Assembly (NCBI GenBank): GCA_949130495.1
Contig: OX422211.1
Coordinates: 635,347,217-635,411,216 of the forward strand
DNA from: Sambucus nigra
Taxonomy: Eukaryota > Streptophyta > Magnoliopsida > Dipsacales > Adoxaceae
Direction: 5' to 3'
DNA: 64,000 bases
The translations under genes and the position numbers were made by a program. This document shows positions 45,770 through 57,992 of this stretch, in pieces; positions within the stretch are counted from its first letter, which is position 1, and the number at the start of each line of letters is the position of its first letter. Under the pieces are notes generated by a model, which worked only from the letters and a program-made list of their open reading frames with translations, was not told the DNA's origin and ran no database searches.

Positions 45770-47774
45770 CTGCTCTTGTGCGGACCGGACATGTGTCACC
45801 TGGCGGTGAGCCCAGAAAAGAGAGAGAGTGTGCCTATAATTTAGGCGATAATTTCTAGGCACGCCGTTAGGTGACACATGTCCGGTCCGCATTCTTAAAA
45901 TGTGGACTAGTCCTCACAGGAGCATTATTATATATATATATATATAAATCTCAACTCCCATGTCTCTAAAGGAGTGATATAACAATGCACTCTACCTATC
46001 ACCAAGTCTTGAGCGCTAAATATAAAAACAAGTTAAGCCTCTATGCTCGATAATAAACCCAAATACTCTGAATCATATCAGTAACATTCCTACGCACCGG
46101 TATCAAATATCTTAAGATGACTACACTCTTTGAAGTCTCTTATAATTACCTAATATCACATAATTATGAGATCAACCCTCCAAGCATCGTCAAAACAACA
46201 CATCCTTTCCTGGAACAACAACTATGATAGCCTTGTAATATCAGCCCACTATCATTATTAATCATCAATAACCACATCCAGGATGATATCGTACTCCTAT
46301 AACACATCACTAAAATGAGTAATAAAAATATACTTACTATCTACACCCAATCCCCCGTGGATGAAACCAAGAATAAATCCCGTTAAACCACGAAAAATAC
46401 AAATACCCATAATGGTATCGATATAACTACTAAATTCGTCTCACATGCAAATCTAGTGCTAATCAAAATATCGTGACTCGCTCATATAACATAAAGCATA
46501 CCTCATTCTCCTAAGGATAACCCATGTCTCCTTCCTTTCCAATCTCCCTGGATGCTCAAATGGTTTTCGGATACAACATGCTTGCCCGAACTGAACCAAA
46601 CCTATCTTAACCCTTGTCCCTGATAGGCACCAGACTCTTATCCCTCAGGAAAAATTTCTATGTTTGTGGTCTCACTCTCCACAGATAATACATCTTCATA
46701 TAATTCTCTATTTCAGGCCATACAGACCATATATTAGGGTTGTCCTTCTCTCGGACCCTGGTAGCTTCAATTTCGATGGCCACCTTCATTGTTCCCTCGA
46801 TTTCACTAGCCCTAAAGAACACACTGCTAGCTTCAACAACCCTGATTGAATTCATCGTCACTTGGTAGGAATTTGACTATCTTAATCATTTAAATGGCTC
46901 CCATGATGGGTCTCTCCCATGTGATGCTTTACTAACACCGTTACGTCCAGTCTTATTCCTTAGATAAATCCTTTAACTCTTTGCTCCCTTCACATAGAAG
47001 CATTTATATCTTCATTGTCAAAACACGACATTGTCACCATCAACATTGAGCGTCCAAACATAATTTCCCTTAAGTGTTGGCGACTCCTCTTGTGAGTCCA
47101 TCACCCAGCCAATGGCTCTTTCCTTTATTGTACCTACCTCTTCGTGTACAAAGTTTAAGATGTCGTTCACATCACCTTTTGAACAATAGATGAAGGAACT
47201 TGTGGTAAGACCATACTTAAGATCCATACATTGGCACAATATTTTACCTTTCAAACATGATGATTGACTTTCAGTATTAAAACACTACTCCTGCGAGCCA
47301 AGAAAAAATTTACCCTAATTTTCCACTTCAGGTATTCAACACTCTGTTATATGCCAAAGCCTCTGGATATTCTTCATCCATTGGCTAACACAAAAAATCT
47401 TTGCATTTTTAGCATTTTTATGAACGGTCTACTTCAATGTCCCGTCTGACTCACTCTCATTCCAGCTATGCTGGTGAGTCCGGAACGACACAAACCTCAT
47501 TTGTGATGGTGCTTAGGAAACTATTGCTCCCGAACATCTTCTTTAGTGTCGTCAGTCTAAATAACAATTATGGTTGGTTCTATCTCTGTCACCATGACAA
47601 AAATCTTCTAAGTCTTCAGCTAATTCCTTCTCCTGCTGTCCTATTAACGACTCTAGCAGGAGAACATAAGTTGTAATATGAAGAAGAATACACCAATACC
47701 TGTCATAAGGCTCTATATCAATTAACATTACGCTGAAACGTAATAGGCCGTACAGATCCTAAAAGACACTAGAA
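44911..47774 (-). other. Element B interior without recognisable genes
   Basis: About 2.9 kb where gag, protease, RT and RNase H should lie; I find none of their motifs on either strand. It holds a (TA)n-flanked hairpin element (45734-45947). It may be rearranged or replaced sequence. The last 120 bases before the primer site resemble the element A leader. Confidence 0.6.
45734..45947. mobile_element. Hairpin element flanked by (TA)n, Micron-like
   Basis: About 160 bp lie between a (TA)n run (45734-45766) and another (about 45929-45946). A 22-bp perfect inverted repeat pairs 45780-45801 with 45869-45890. A second stem (GTGCCT ... AGGCAC, about 45829-45862) is nested inside, and the outer edges TGCTCTTGTG and CACAGGAGCA also nearly pair. 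No coding. Rice Micron elements are the known precedent for small elements bordered by TA microsatellites; membership of that family is inference. Confidence 0.65.
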
Positions 47775-47792
47775 CGTGATGCTCTGATACCA
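47775..47792 (-). other. Primer-binding site of element B, tRNA-iMet type
   Basis: The minus strand reads TGGTATCAGAGCATCACG beside the 5' LTR. Confidence 0.92.
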
Positions 47793-47794
47793 CC

Positions 47795-48847
47795 TATAAC
47801 ACCCCGCTTAATTAAATACCGGGTGATCAGTCCCATACCAAATTAAAATAGAATATACAGTTGGATTATTCTTAGCATCACTATAAAAAACATAGTCACC
47901 TAATACTTAATTAAACAAGCGTTAAAAACTTTTTGATTTTAATTTAATTAAAAATTCCACTTTTAGAACAAAAACCATTTAACACAATCCATGCACATAA
48001 CGAATAATAATTGAGTAATATCAAAACTGAATAAAATGCAACTGGAATAAAACACTCCAGTTTAAATATCTCAATACAATATACTCCAATCAAACCAAAT
48101 GTATGAAAAACTGACATAATACATTAACCGACTGGGGTATAATGGAAATACTTAAACCCTTTTAGGCGACATGCCCTAAATGAAAGATCAACTACAGAGT
48201 ATGAATCAATGAAAATGAAAGAGTCTAAATAAGGTCCAAAACTCCATAACATCCATATCTTATAAAAAATCTTGATCCTTTTATGGTTGGTGTCCCTGCG
48301 GCTGGACACCTGATATAGGAGATACAAGAGAGAAGAGAATATGCAAGAAAATGGGTCAGAGCCCGATTGTAAAAATAGTTTAGAAAATATCAAGTGAATA
48401 AATTCTATGTTCAGCAATTATTATATACATGTTAGATTATCGAACTCTCTATCTTGAGATCCTCACCTCTCACCTTGAGTGCACACTTAACGTACCTCTA
48501 AGCCATACTAGTTACAGTTCCCATGCTAACTAGTTCATATCAGTGCCCACTAATCATAGCCCATATCTTTCCCCACGTATTTTTCTCAAAATACCGGTAA
48601 TACATACATATCCAATTTCTCTATATCATGGATAAGCCCTTTCTCAATTCAATATAATTAAGTATTCACTTACTTAATTCATTTTAGATTTCATTATCTT
48701 TCATGTCTACTCAATTCACATAGTAGATAATAACCCATTTATAAATACATTTTCACACTATAATATATATACACTAATATGGCTCCCCAAGGCTCAACTG
48801 CAGCGCAAGATGTACAATATACCACAAGTATATATATACATTCACTT

Positions 48848-48939
<92 letters not shown>

Positions 48940-51194
48940 GCATTATTGTACTCCTAGACTCAGCTACGGTGCATGCATACTCTGCTATCATGTCCGGGTA
49001 CATCTCGTCACTGTACAAAGGACTGTCAGTTCGGTATATCCTTCGAACCATAAATAACAAACACAAATATTGGAGGCAAACATAGTCCTAAGCCTTTGGG
49101 CTACGCACATACCTACGAACCCAAATGACCATTCAATACCATTATTTTCACACATGGCAATCCAACCTAAGTCCTATGTTCTGAGGCAACAAGTCAAAAA
49201 TCCCCCATAAGGCTCATTAGGATATGACTGTCCTCTACGCACAAACCTCCTATAGATAGAAAGTAGGCTAGGTATGTCATGCACATAAATTAATAATCAA
49301 TAGGTATACACATCAACCTATATTAAATTCGGTACGCACTTCGAATACCACCCATACTTGTTAATCATGATTATCATCGTATATTTATTATTTAGTTATC
49401 ACTCACATAGTCCCAAGTACCTGTATATATATCACCAATTTTACCCGTACTTAGCCATGAAAATTATTCATCTTTTAATTGTATTATTATGTATATATCT
49501 CTCACATAATTTTATTCCTCAATTCCATATAATTTTCCAACACTAACCCAAGTCTCTCACTCCTTTTTAATGTACCAAAATTATTGAAACATAATTCATC
49601 GCAATTTATTATGTGGTTATCACTCACATAATTTTCTATCCTTAATTCAATATTTAATTTCCCAACATTAACCCAGGTTTCTCACTCTTTGATAATGTTC
49701 CAAAATCAATCAAATCTCACTGTGGGTCAGATTACCAATTTCCAAACTTTTCAGGGCTAAAAATAGGACTTTCTAAAATCTCATTAGAAGTCCAGAATTC
49801 TCGTTCAAACGAGATGGCATTTCGATCAAATGACAACATGTCTCGTTCAAACGAGATCAACGTCATTCTAGTTTGTCTTCAACCTTAGTTTTCTGCGTTT
49901 TTCTACATGTTCTTACACCTAAACCCTCCAAGGTTATATTCTACACAAAACCCAGATATTCTAATAGTGTTCAAACATGTTCAAGGGTGATTTTCACATA
50001 ATAACGACACCAAATCTATATGTTCACAAGGGCATTATCATCAAACCCATTTAAATCCTTAAAATTTAAATTTATCTAAATTCTTTATTTTTATACCTCT
50101 TAAAAAACCAGAATTTAGAATTATCATTACATATCTAAATCATCAAATTTCCATATTCAACATGAGTAGGATTCATCTACATGCAATACCTATCATCATT
50201 TCATATCTTCAGTAAACATATATATATCCTCTACATGTAAAACCTATCCATTTTCATGTTTATACCCTCTACATGTATAAATCTCAAAATACATGAATTT
50301 GCCTATCTATTAAACTTGATTTATCAATCATTTTGATCCCAAATTCATAAGTTCATCAATCCAAAATAAAATCTTATTCTAACATGGATAATATAAGCAC
50401 CAAAATAGAGCAAGAATTACACTTACCTTATGTGTAGGTCTGAACCTTTAGAGAAGACAAGTGTTTCGCACCTCCCCTTCCTTTTTTTGGTGGCAATCTG
50501 GTGGTGGTGCAAGGTGTAGAGATGGTGGTTGTCCCCTTAGTTTGCCCTAGGTGACTCTTCCTTTCGAAGTAACTCTTCACCTCCTGCAGATAACCTTTCA
50601 CTTTCTCTCTAAGTCTTTTCATTCTCTCTCAAAAGACCTCACTTTGTGTTTTGATGAAATGAAGCTTACATACAATCTGAACTCACATATATAATAATTC
50701 TCTAAGGTTAGATAAAAGACAAAAAACGTAGGTACCATTCATCTCCCAAGCAAAATGACTAAAATGCCCATTTGGGGTGTCTTTTTGTCTTCCAATTGAC
50801 CCGAGACCCAAATCAAACCCCCGGCTAGACTTTTCTGCGTATTTCAACCCTCCCGGACTCAATGACGCACTTGAAATGATCATCTGAATGGATTTAAAAT
50901 ATATCTTATTTTATTTCCCAACTTTATTCCCGACACAATTCATAAGCGCGTCCCGACTTAATTTCTATTATTGTCGTATATGTAGCTCCCGACTATAAGT
51001 ATTATATTCACATATTACTTTTATATCACTAAGTAATATTCAAAATCATATATTACTTTAATCTCTACTAATATCCAATCCAAATTAATTCCAATTATTT
51101 TTTCATAATTAATTCCAATTAATCCCCATTGATTTGGCCTATTAACTTTTAATTTATCTCATATTAAAAGTCATTAAAATTACAGGGTATTACA
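47795..51194 (-). repeat. Element B 5' LTR (3,400 bp)
   Basis: Partner of 40167-43545; the terminal dinucleotide has decayed (TATAAC for TGTAAC). It contains a long (TA)n run at 48849-48938 and palindrome units at about 49785-49865 next to CTAAAAATAGG at 49757-49768. The open frames over the TA run are artefacts. No gene. Confidence 0.92.
48849..48938. repeat. (TA)n microsatellite, about 90 bp
   Basis: Uninterrupted TA dinucleotides. The matching run in the other LTR (41199-41239) is about 41 bp. Confidence 0.95.
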
Positions 51195-51199
51195 AGTAC
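51195..51199. repeat. Target-site duplication AGTAC, right copy
   Basis: Exact repeat of 40162-40166. Confidence 0.92.
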
Positions 51200-51658
51200 G
51201 CGGTTATTTGGAGGATTTCGAGAAAAAGATAGTGGAACATTGTAAAGAAATGAGTTGTGTTGTGAATATAAGAAAAGATAACCTAACATGAAGTGAAATT
51301 GGTAAACGTTCATGTTGAAAAGACAATATGGACAAGAAATATGAGAAATTAAATAATGTCCATGTAAAGTGAAAAGAATTATAAAGTGAGGTGATTAAAT
51401 GGGTAATTAAACAACCTAAGGAGGTTTTAACCCATAATTAGCACAAATGTGTGGTTGCGAAAGATTTTCAACGAAAAATAAGTATTTTCTAACACATAAT
51501 GTGCGTGTGTTGAAAGGTTATTTTCAAGGAAACTACTATGGTAAATAAATTGGGAAATTTGTTAACTGAGCTAAAAGGGTATCTTCATAGGATTAATGTG
51601 ATTTAATAAAAATAAATAACATTTTTGGAATAAAAATGGTTTAGTGCTTTAATGTATG

Positions 51659-51752
<94 letters not shown>

Positions 51753-52135
51753 TGTGTGTATGTGTGTGTGTGTGTATGTGTGGTAATTACATGTGCACAT
51801 AGGCATAACATGTTAGAGTCTCTTTTTTTCCTTTCAATTCTATATTGCATAGCATTTACCATGGGGCATTCAACTCATTCCCTCTTCTTTATTATGGCAG
51901 GTTGTGTGCGGTTTCGTATTTTGAGAGCATTGTACAGGTAAGTATCCTTTTTATTTTACTTTGGTATCTCTGAATGCTCAGACTCTGGGACCACTTCCCA
52001 CGAGTCCCACATATAGCTTAAATAAAACTCGAATAGTAACATTGTTTAGGTTGCATCGTTACACTTGACGCCTAACATTTGAGTCAGACTAGGTTAACCC
52101 ACGAGTAACCCATAAATTCGTGCATACGCATTATG
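51200..52135 (+). repeat. Element C 5' LTR, second part
   Basis: Continues the LTR after element B and ends just before the primer site at 52138. It contains the compound microsatellite at 51660-51784. No gene. Confidence 0.8.
51660..51784. repeat. Compound (TA)n(TG)n microsatellite
   Basis: TA repeats to about 51699, then TG repeats with a few TATG interruptions. The long frames across it (Y-I and V-C alternations) are artefacts. Confidence 0.95.
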
Positions 52136-52137
52136 AT

Positions 52138-52155
52138 TGGTATTAGAGCTCTAGG
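52138..52155 (+). other. Primer-binding site of element C
   Basis: TGGTATTAGAGCTCTAGG differs from the canonical iMet site TGGTATCAGAGC by one transition (C to T). Confidence 0.85.
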
Positions 52156-55039
52156 TTCAAGGTTCATTTTGCGAGTGACATAGTGAGATGGATATTAGAT
52201 CTTTTGATATCGGTGTTAGCTTTGGGCCGGTCACTCCAGATAGGTGATGGTTTCAATTCATGTCTCAACGATGGAGCCAAGGAGATTAGAACGACGAGCA
52301 AGTTATTGGAAGTTGTAATTGGCCAAATTAAATCCCATTAATAGTTCTCAGCGCTTATGATTTCGACGTGTTAGTAATTAGCAAGTGTCTGTGCATGCCA
52401 TTGGTGGCAACACCATTCTCTTTAGTGTGAGGTGCACTTGTGCCAACTTTTGATGATGTAAGAATTCCTTTGAAGTATCAATAAATAAAAATGTCTTCCA
52501 TTAATTAGATATGGAGATTTTTTAAAGTCAACTGTAGAGGTTAGGTGGCTATAGTAGCATGTCTAAGAATTTTTCACTCCGTAAGGATGCATTAGTCCCC
52601 TTGATTAGAAAAACATGGATATCTAATAGTAATAATGCAATTAGGAAAATTTGATCATTAGGTTATTGTCATATCGTGAGTATTTGGCAATTCAGTAGGC
52701 ATGTAGACCCATATTGGTCTTTATATAGGTTTCAAACAAAGGGAAGTAGGATTTTCATCCAAATAGAGTAGCTTATTTGTTAAAGACTTATAGGTTAGTG
52801 TATGTGCGAGCATATAACAGTCGTTTGAGATAGATACTAGGAGGTCGTTAGGGCATACGTACTAAGAAAGAATCATGGGTTAGGAAACCTTGTCAGCTTT
52901 GGGTGTCACTTACATTGAGGTGTGCTTGGTATCCTCGGGGAGTCTATCGTATTTAGTGTTATTAAGTTCAAATGTTCTATTGATCATTGTTATAAGGGTC
53001 ACGTGATGACCTAAGTTTATTGACCAAGTTCAGAGGAGTTGAATTGTTTAATACATCGTAGCACCATCGGATGAGGTACAAATAGGTGATGTGACCTTCT
53101 AAGGGCAATTGGGAATTGGTGTTGTGATGGGACATAACCCTCATGGTCATAAGGTAACTAAATAAGGAAGGTGTTGTAATCGGTTGGGTGAAGTACTAGG
53201 AGATGAACTAGAGACTTAAACTATTGATGTCAGGTCAAAAAGTTGAGAATAACACCCAAGATGGAATGTTGGAGTATGATAAAGGTATTGATATATGTCA
53301 TTGGTATAGGCTGAAGAACCCTAACAGGGAAATAATTAGATCTTGGCGTAGACTTGTACGGATTATGATGTGTAGACATGTGTAATAGTCGCTACCCTTG
53401 TAATGATAATGATGACTGGTGGCCAGTTTGGGTAAAACCTAGAGATAGGCGCGGTGAAGACCTTGTGTTATTGATGGTTATAATAGGATGAGTGTTAATA
53501 TTAGTTGGGAATTTCCTAAGTGAATGATGGGATACTAACAGTGTGCGATGAAGTAAATGGTAACCAAGGTGTGTTAGGTTGGTCACGAAGTCATGTTAAT
53601 CAGAAAGTCATACACGATCGACATAGGTAAGGGTGTTTGGCACTTGCCGGCTGGAGCAGCTCGCGTTTGTCAAGGATAAAAAGCGATATCACACAGGAGG
53701 ATGGAATTTTAGTGTTAACTTCCCATAGGACAATAGGTCCGTATGTTACTTTCGCCTCGTTAGGGGTGAATGGTTCATGATTCAATTATCATGGTTGATG
53801 ACCCAAGCCAGGTTCTATGGCTAGGCTGGGACCTGTTGAGAATGTTTAGGATGATTCATAAGCTTCAAAGTTTATGGCATAGATTCGCCTTTCATAAACC
53901 ATAGCCCATTATACGTGGATGGTAACCTCTCGGAACGATCGATCGTACATTCCAATCATTGTGCTCTTTTGGTTCTGGTGCCCAAGGGTTGTGTTCCCTC
54001 AGTTGTGGTAGCCTAGAATTATTTCACATTATTATTTCAGTTACGGCGTGGATTGTCTGAGTATGAGTCTAGATGTACCTAATATGGTCATTACAACTCG
54101 ACAACTGAGTGCGATCTTATGGGAAATATCTATTTGCTCTACAGAAGTTTTATGTATGTGTGGCTGCACTTCTATTACCCAATTTACTTATAGTGTCCAT
54201 TTTCCTTAGATTAATGATTTCATAAGTTAACCGGTATGGAGGTTAGTGGATCTAGTTTTAAGGACTAGGTGGGACTAGTTGATGAGTAAGTCAATATAGA
54301 AGTTAATGGCTCTAGCCGTAAGCGGAGAGAATTTCATGGGTGTTAGAATTTGAGGAAACTTGGTATATTGTGTTGTTTTATCCTTGTGAATGAAAGTATG
54401 TTGTCATAAAACTCGAGTAAGAGTTCCATAGTTGGGATGCCTGAAGTGGTTCTTAGTTTGTAGAAGGACATTGTGGGAGTACCGATTGGACATAGGATTT
54501 GTGACTTAGATGGTGTGTTGCTCCTTGGGCTGAGCAACCAGCGATGCGAGATGAGAATCAAGTTTATAATAATTTTTGATCAGGATGACCCGAGAACTCG
54601 AGGAGACTCGGGACATGTGGTCCTAAGTATTTGGATACTATGTAATAATGGATTGGGTGTTAATTGCATATCAGTTTGCTCTTGGGTGAGTGTCAATCAC
54701 TAGGGAGTGCTGCACAGTAGATGTGTAAGGCATTCCTTGGGTGTTAACAAGGAACCCTTATGACTTGATTCAATACGATCACCGGGCAAATGGAGATTTA
54801 AGGGCATCCATGCAATTTTATGACAAGTCAAACAATAAGCATTAGTACCTGCCCCTTATTGAGTTCTTTAGTGGCGAGTCCCATAAAAGGAAGTATGATG
54901 ACTTCCTAGTGGTTTAGGATTTCGATAATCCACCCTTGAAGGATCCCTATAACTTATAGTAAGGATTGATAACCTCTAGGACCTCGAGGAATTTATGGAT
55001 TAAAAAATTTGAGGACGAAATTCCCTACAGAGTGAAGAA
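52156..55039 (+). other. Element C internal region, no recognisable coding
   Basis: About 2.9 kb. A phrase ATGGAGCCAAGGAGATTAGA near 52270 could be the start of a former gag, but no Gag, protease, RT or integrase block follows on either strand. It ends with GAGGACGAAATTCC (55011-55024) and a weak purine tract, the usual end of Tekay-like elements. Short open frames (for example 54343-54561) show no resemblance to known proteins. Confidence 0.7.
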
Positions 55040-55693
55040 TGTAACACACGCCCCAATGATTTTAACCATACCCATGTAATTTGATGACTTGGTATGACCT
55101 ATTTAGGCTTTAGACTTGGTAAGATGGATCATGGGTCAAATTTGGGTAATGTAGTGTCCCTGGAACGATTAAAGTGGAATTTAATGGGTTAAAGTTGTTA
55201 TGCGGAATTATGGCTGTCATTTGAACGAGTGACCATGTCATTCGAACAAGGAAAGACATGTCGTTCAAATGAGGTTCGAATGACCATCTAACGACAAGGA
55301 ACTGAACGATTTCCAACATTATTTAGAATCTCGTTGGAACGCCCTCATTAGAATGAGGTATGTTGTCGTTCGAATGAGGGGTAGTTTCCTATTCGAACGA
55401 GTTGGGGTTTGACCCATTTATAACCTATGTTTGACTCTTATTAGAACTCTCATTTGAGGACTCATCCAAATAAGAGGGGATCTCATTCGAACGAGGTCCA
55501 AATTCTTTCTAACGACCGAATGAAAATAAAACTTTTTGCATATTTTTAATATGCTATCGAGATGTGGATCATCAGATTGGGTGAGTTGTCAAGCTCTCAG
55601 TAGCTCAAATCAGATCTTGGGTCAAAGCTTTGTTTAGACATTAGGTAAAAGGTTGAGTTTAGAGTCATTTTGGGGATTTAACTATTAGGATTT
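55040..55693 (+). repeat. Element C 3' LTR, first part
   Basis: Aligns with the start of 37944-40166 up to the CACTA insertion. Palindromes at about 55218-55505 surround the TATA-like CATTTATAAC (55415-55424), with TTCGAACGAGTTGGGGTT directly upstream. No gene. Confidence 0.85.
55691..55693. repeat. CACTA target-site duplication TTT, left copy
   Basis: TTT here and at 58497-58499; 3-bp duplications are usual for CACTA elements. Confidence 0.8.
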
Positions 55694-56100
55694 CACTACA
55701 CCAAAAACAGGAATCTGACACGGTTTAAAACTGTGCCATATCAAATCTGGCACGGTTTTGAACTGTGCCAGAATCAGGTGTTCCAAAATGGCAATTTTTT
55801 TCTGGCACGGCTCAAAAGTGTGCCAGATTTGGTCAAACAGGAACACTTCTGGCACACTTTTAAACCGTGCCAGAATTTGATATTTCTGGCACACTTTTGG
55901 CACAGTTTTTAACTGTGCCAGATTTGGGCAAATAGGAACACTTCTGGCACACTTTTAAACCGTGCCAGAATTTGATATTTCTGGCACACTTTTGGCACAG
56001 TTTTTAACTGTGCCAGATTCAGAACAGTTTAAATTTTTTTGGCACAGTTCAAAATCGTGCCAAAATATGATACACTTTTGCCACGATTTTGAACTCTGCC
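55694..56100. repeat. Left subterminal repeat array of CACTA-1
   Basis: Many copies of (T)CTGGCAC and GTGCCAG(A) in facing pairs separated by short AAA/TTT spacers, for example TGGCACGGTTTTGAACTG. A 95-bp block is duplicated in tandem (starts about 55841 and 55936). In En/Spm such subterminal motifs bind the TNP proteins; the same role is inferred. Confidence 0.8.
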
Positions 56101-56580
56101 AAATTTTTTATAAAAAAAAAATTATTTGAAAGCACAAAATTCACAAATTAATAATATTGCACGTTGTTAATAAATTAATGTACATACAAACTTCAAAATA
56201 TTACAAGTCTTTAATAGTTTACATGCCCAAAAAAATTGGGCAGAGTTTCCTCTATTTTTTGGACATTCCAAAACCTGTTAATACAAAACCTGCCTAATAT
56301 AAAGCCCGCACGGCCACAAAATATAACAATTAACTTACAAAAGCCTGCGAGGCCATAAAACTCAACAATAAAACAACAAAAGACCGCACGGCCATGACAC
56401 AAAAAAATGGAATCATGAATAAATACCTTGTTGTTAACCATTGAGTTCTCTGTGTGTTCCACGTGAATAAATACCAACGATAAACTGTTATCCTGCAAAA
56501 AAAATAGGAAACAAAAAAGATACGATATTAGTAACCCAATAATTTGCAAAATTTTTTTTTTACTTAAACTATAAAATTAC
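56101..56580. other. CACTA-1 AT-rich segment
   Basis: No coding signal apart from a minus-strand open frame at 56211-56549 with hydrophobic runs and no known resemblance. Three phrases of the type CCTGCGAGGCCATAAAA recur at about 40-60 bp spacing (56300-56400). Confidence 0.5.
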
Positions 56581-56592
56581 ATATATGAGTGG

Positions 56593-57200
56593 AAATTATC
56601 ATAATACTCTCAAACCGGGAGACCCGAGACTACGGGGTCAGTTCCTAAAAGTTACATCGGTCCCGTGCGAGGTGTTCATGCCTCCTACGAGGTCGTTGGG
56701 GGGCTGGTTTGGGTTTTCACCCTTTAACGGCATGTTTTTAACTCTAAGTGTGATTTTGCAAATTATCGTCATCCTCTCAAACCGGGAGAACCGGGACCAC
56801 GCGATCAGTTCCTGCAAGTTACATTGGTCCCTTGCGAGGTGTTCGTGCCTCCTACGGGGTCGATGGGGGACTGGTTTGGGTTTTCACACTTTAACGGCTT
56901 GTTTTTAACTCTAAGTGTGATTTTTGCAAATTATCGTCATACTCTCAAACCGAGCGACCCGGGACTGCGCGGTCAGTTCCTACAAGTTACATTGGTCCCG
57001 TGCGAGGTGTTCGTGCCTCCTACGGGGTCGTTTGGGGGATGGTTTGGGTGTTCACCCTTTAACGGCATGTTTTTAACTCTAAGTGTGATTTTTGCAAATT
57101 ATCGTCATACTCTCAAACCGAGCAACCCGGGACTGCGCGGTCAGTTCCTACAAGTTACATTGGTCCCGTGCGAGGTGTTCGTACCTCCTACGGGGTCATT
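56593..57200. repeat. 168-bp tandem repeat inside CACTA-1
   Basis: About 3.6 units starting AAATTATC at 56593, 56760, 56928 and 57096 (spacing 167, 168, 168). GC-rich compared with its surroundings. Because 168 is 56 codons, a plus-strand frame stays open over 56824-57216 and repeats a 56-residue unit (LVPCEVFVPPTGS, SPFNGMFLTLSVIFANYRHT). The first unit is one base shorter and shifts the frame. A protein is possible but there is no known family match. Confidence 0.85.
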
Positions 57201-57479
57201 CAAAAAATTAATATGAGAAATACCTTAGAGGGGCGACAACAGCCTTGGAGGGAGTGTGCCCTGACTGGGCCTTTGAGAACACAATCAACTTAAGTGCTTG
57301 GAAATCCCATCACCCCCATCAGATCTTGCCAAGAAAACACAATCACCTCCTATATCACCCACCTCAAGACTGAAAATGTTAGCTGCACATGGCTCTCTCT
57401 TTCCTAAACTGGACTATTGAAAAGTTATCTCCACATTCCAAAAATCAGTATATATTAGATTTAATTCCACCTCAGTATA

Positions 57480-57649
57480 TATATATATATATATTAGATT
57501 AAACTCTAGAATTAGATTTAATCTAGAATTATCTAGAATTAAATCGAATATATAGTGATTTAATAAAATAGATTTAATTCTAGATAATTCTAAATAATTC
57601 TAGACAATTCTAAATAGTTCTAGATTAAATCTAATTCTAGAGTTTAATC

Positions 57650-57660
<11 letters not shown>
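57480..57660. repeat. TA-flanked foldback sequence
   Basis: The arm GATTAAACTCTAGAATTAGA (starts about 57498) and continuing sequence returns as its reverse complement at about 57580-57650, with runs of TCTAGATAATTCTA in between. TA repeats border both sides. An imperfect hairpin of about 170 bp, no coding. Confidence 0.75.
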
Positions 57661-57687
<27 letters not shown>

Positions 57688-57894
57688 CAGTATATATGAT
57701 TTTATATTTATATATCAGTTAGTATATATGATTTTATATTTATATATCAGTATATATGATATAAATCAGTATATAAATCAGTATATATATAATATATATC
57801 AGTATATATGATTTTATATTTATATATCAGTTAGTATATATGATTTTATATTTATATATCAGTATATATATAATATATATCAGTATATAAATCA

Positions 57895-57987
<93 letters not shown>
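57661..57987. repeat. (TA)n and CAGTATATATGATTTTATAT repeats
   Basis: Low-complexity AT DNA with at least four copies of the phrase given, then a long pure (TA)n run at about 57898-57987. The reading frame that runs through it is not a gene. Confidence 0.9.

Positions 57988-57992
<5 letters not shown>

Larger units (their letters stand above)
40167..51194 (-). mobile_element. Element B: Tekay-like retrotransposon, decayed interior
   Basis: An 11,028-bp element with LTRs 40167-43545 and 47795-51194, an iMet-type primer site, a polypurine tract and an AGTAC duplication. Its LTR ends share the phrase AATTAAATACCGGGT with element A, so it is a sister family. The 4.2-kb interior keeps only an integrase-chromodomain remnant on the minus strand next to the 3' LTR. 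No gag, protease or RT is recognisable, and a hairpin element is inserted at about 45.8 kb. It lies inside the first LTR of element C. Confidence 0.93.

Noticed and set aside
48779..49085. Frames of alternating Y and I over the TA run (also 51603-51941 and 57892-57990)
   Set aside because: Translation of microsatellites.
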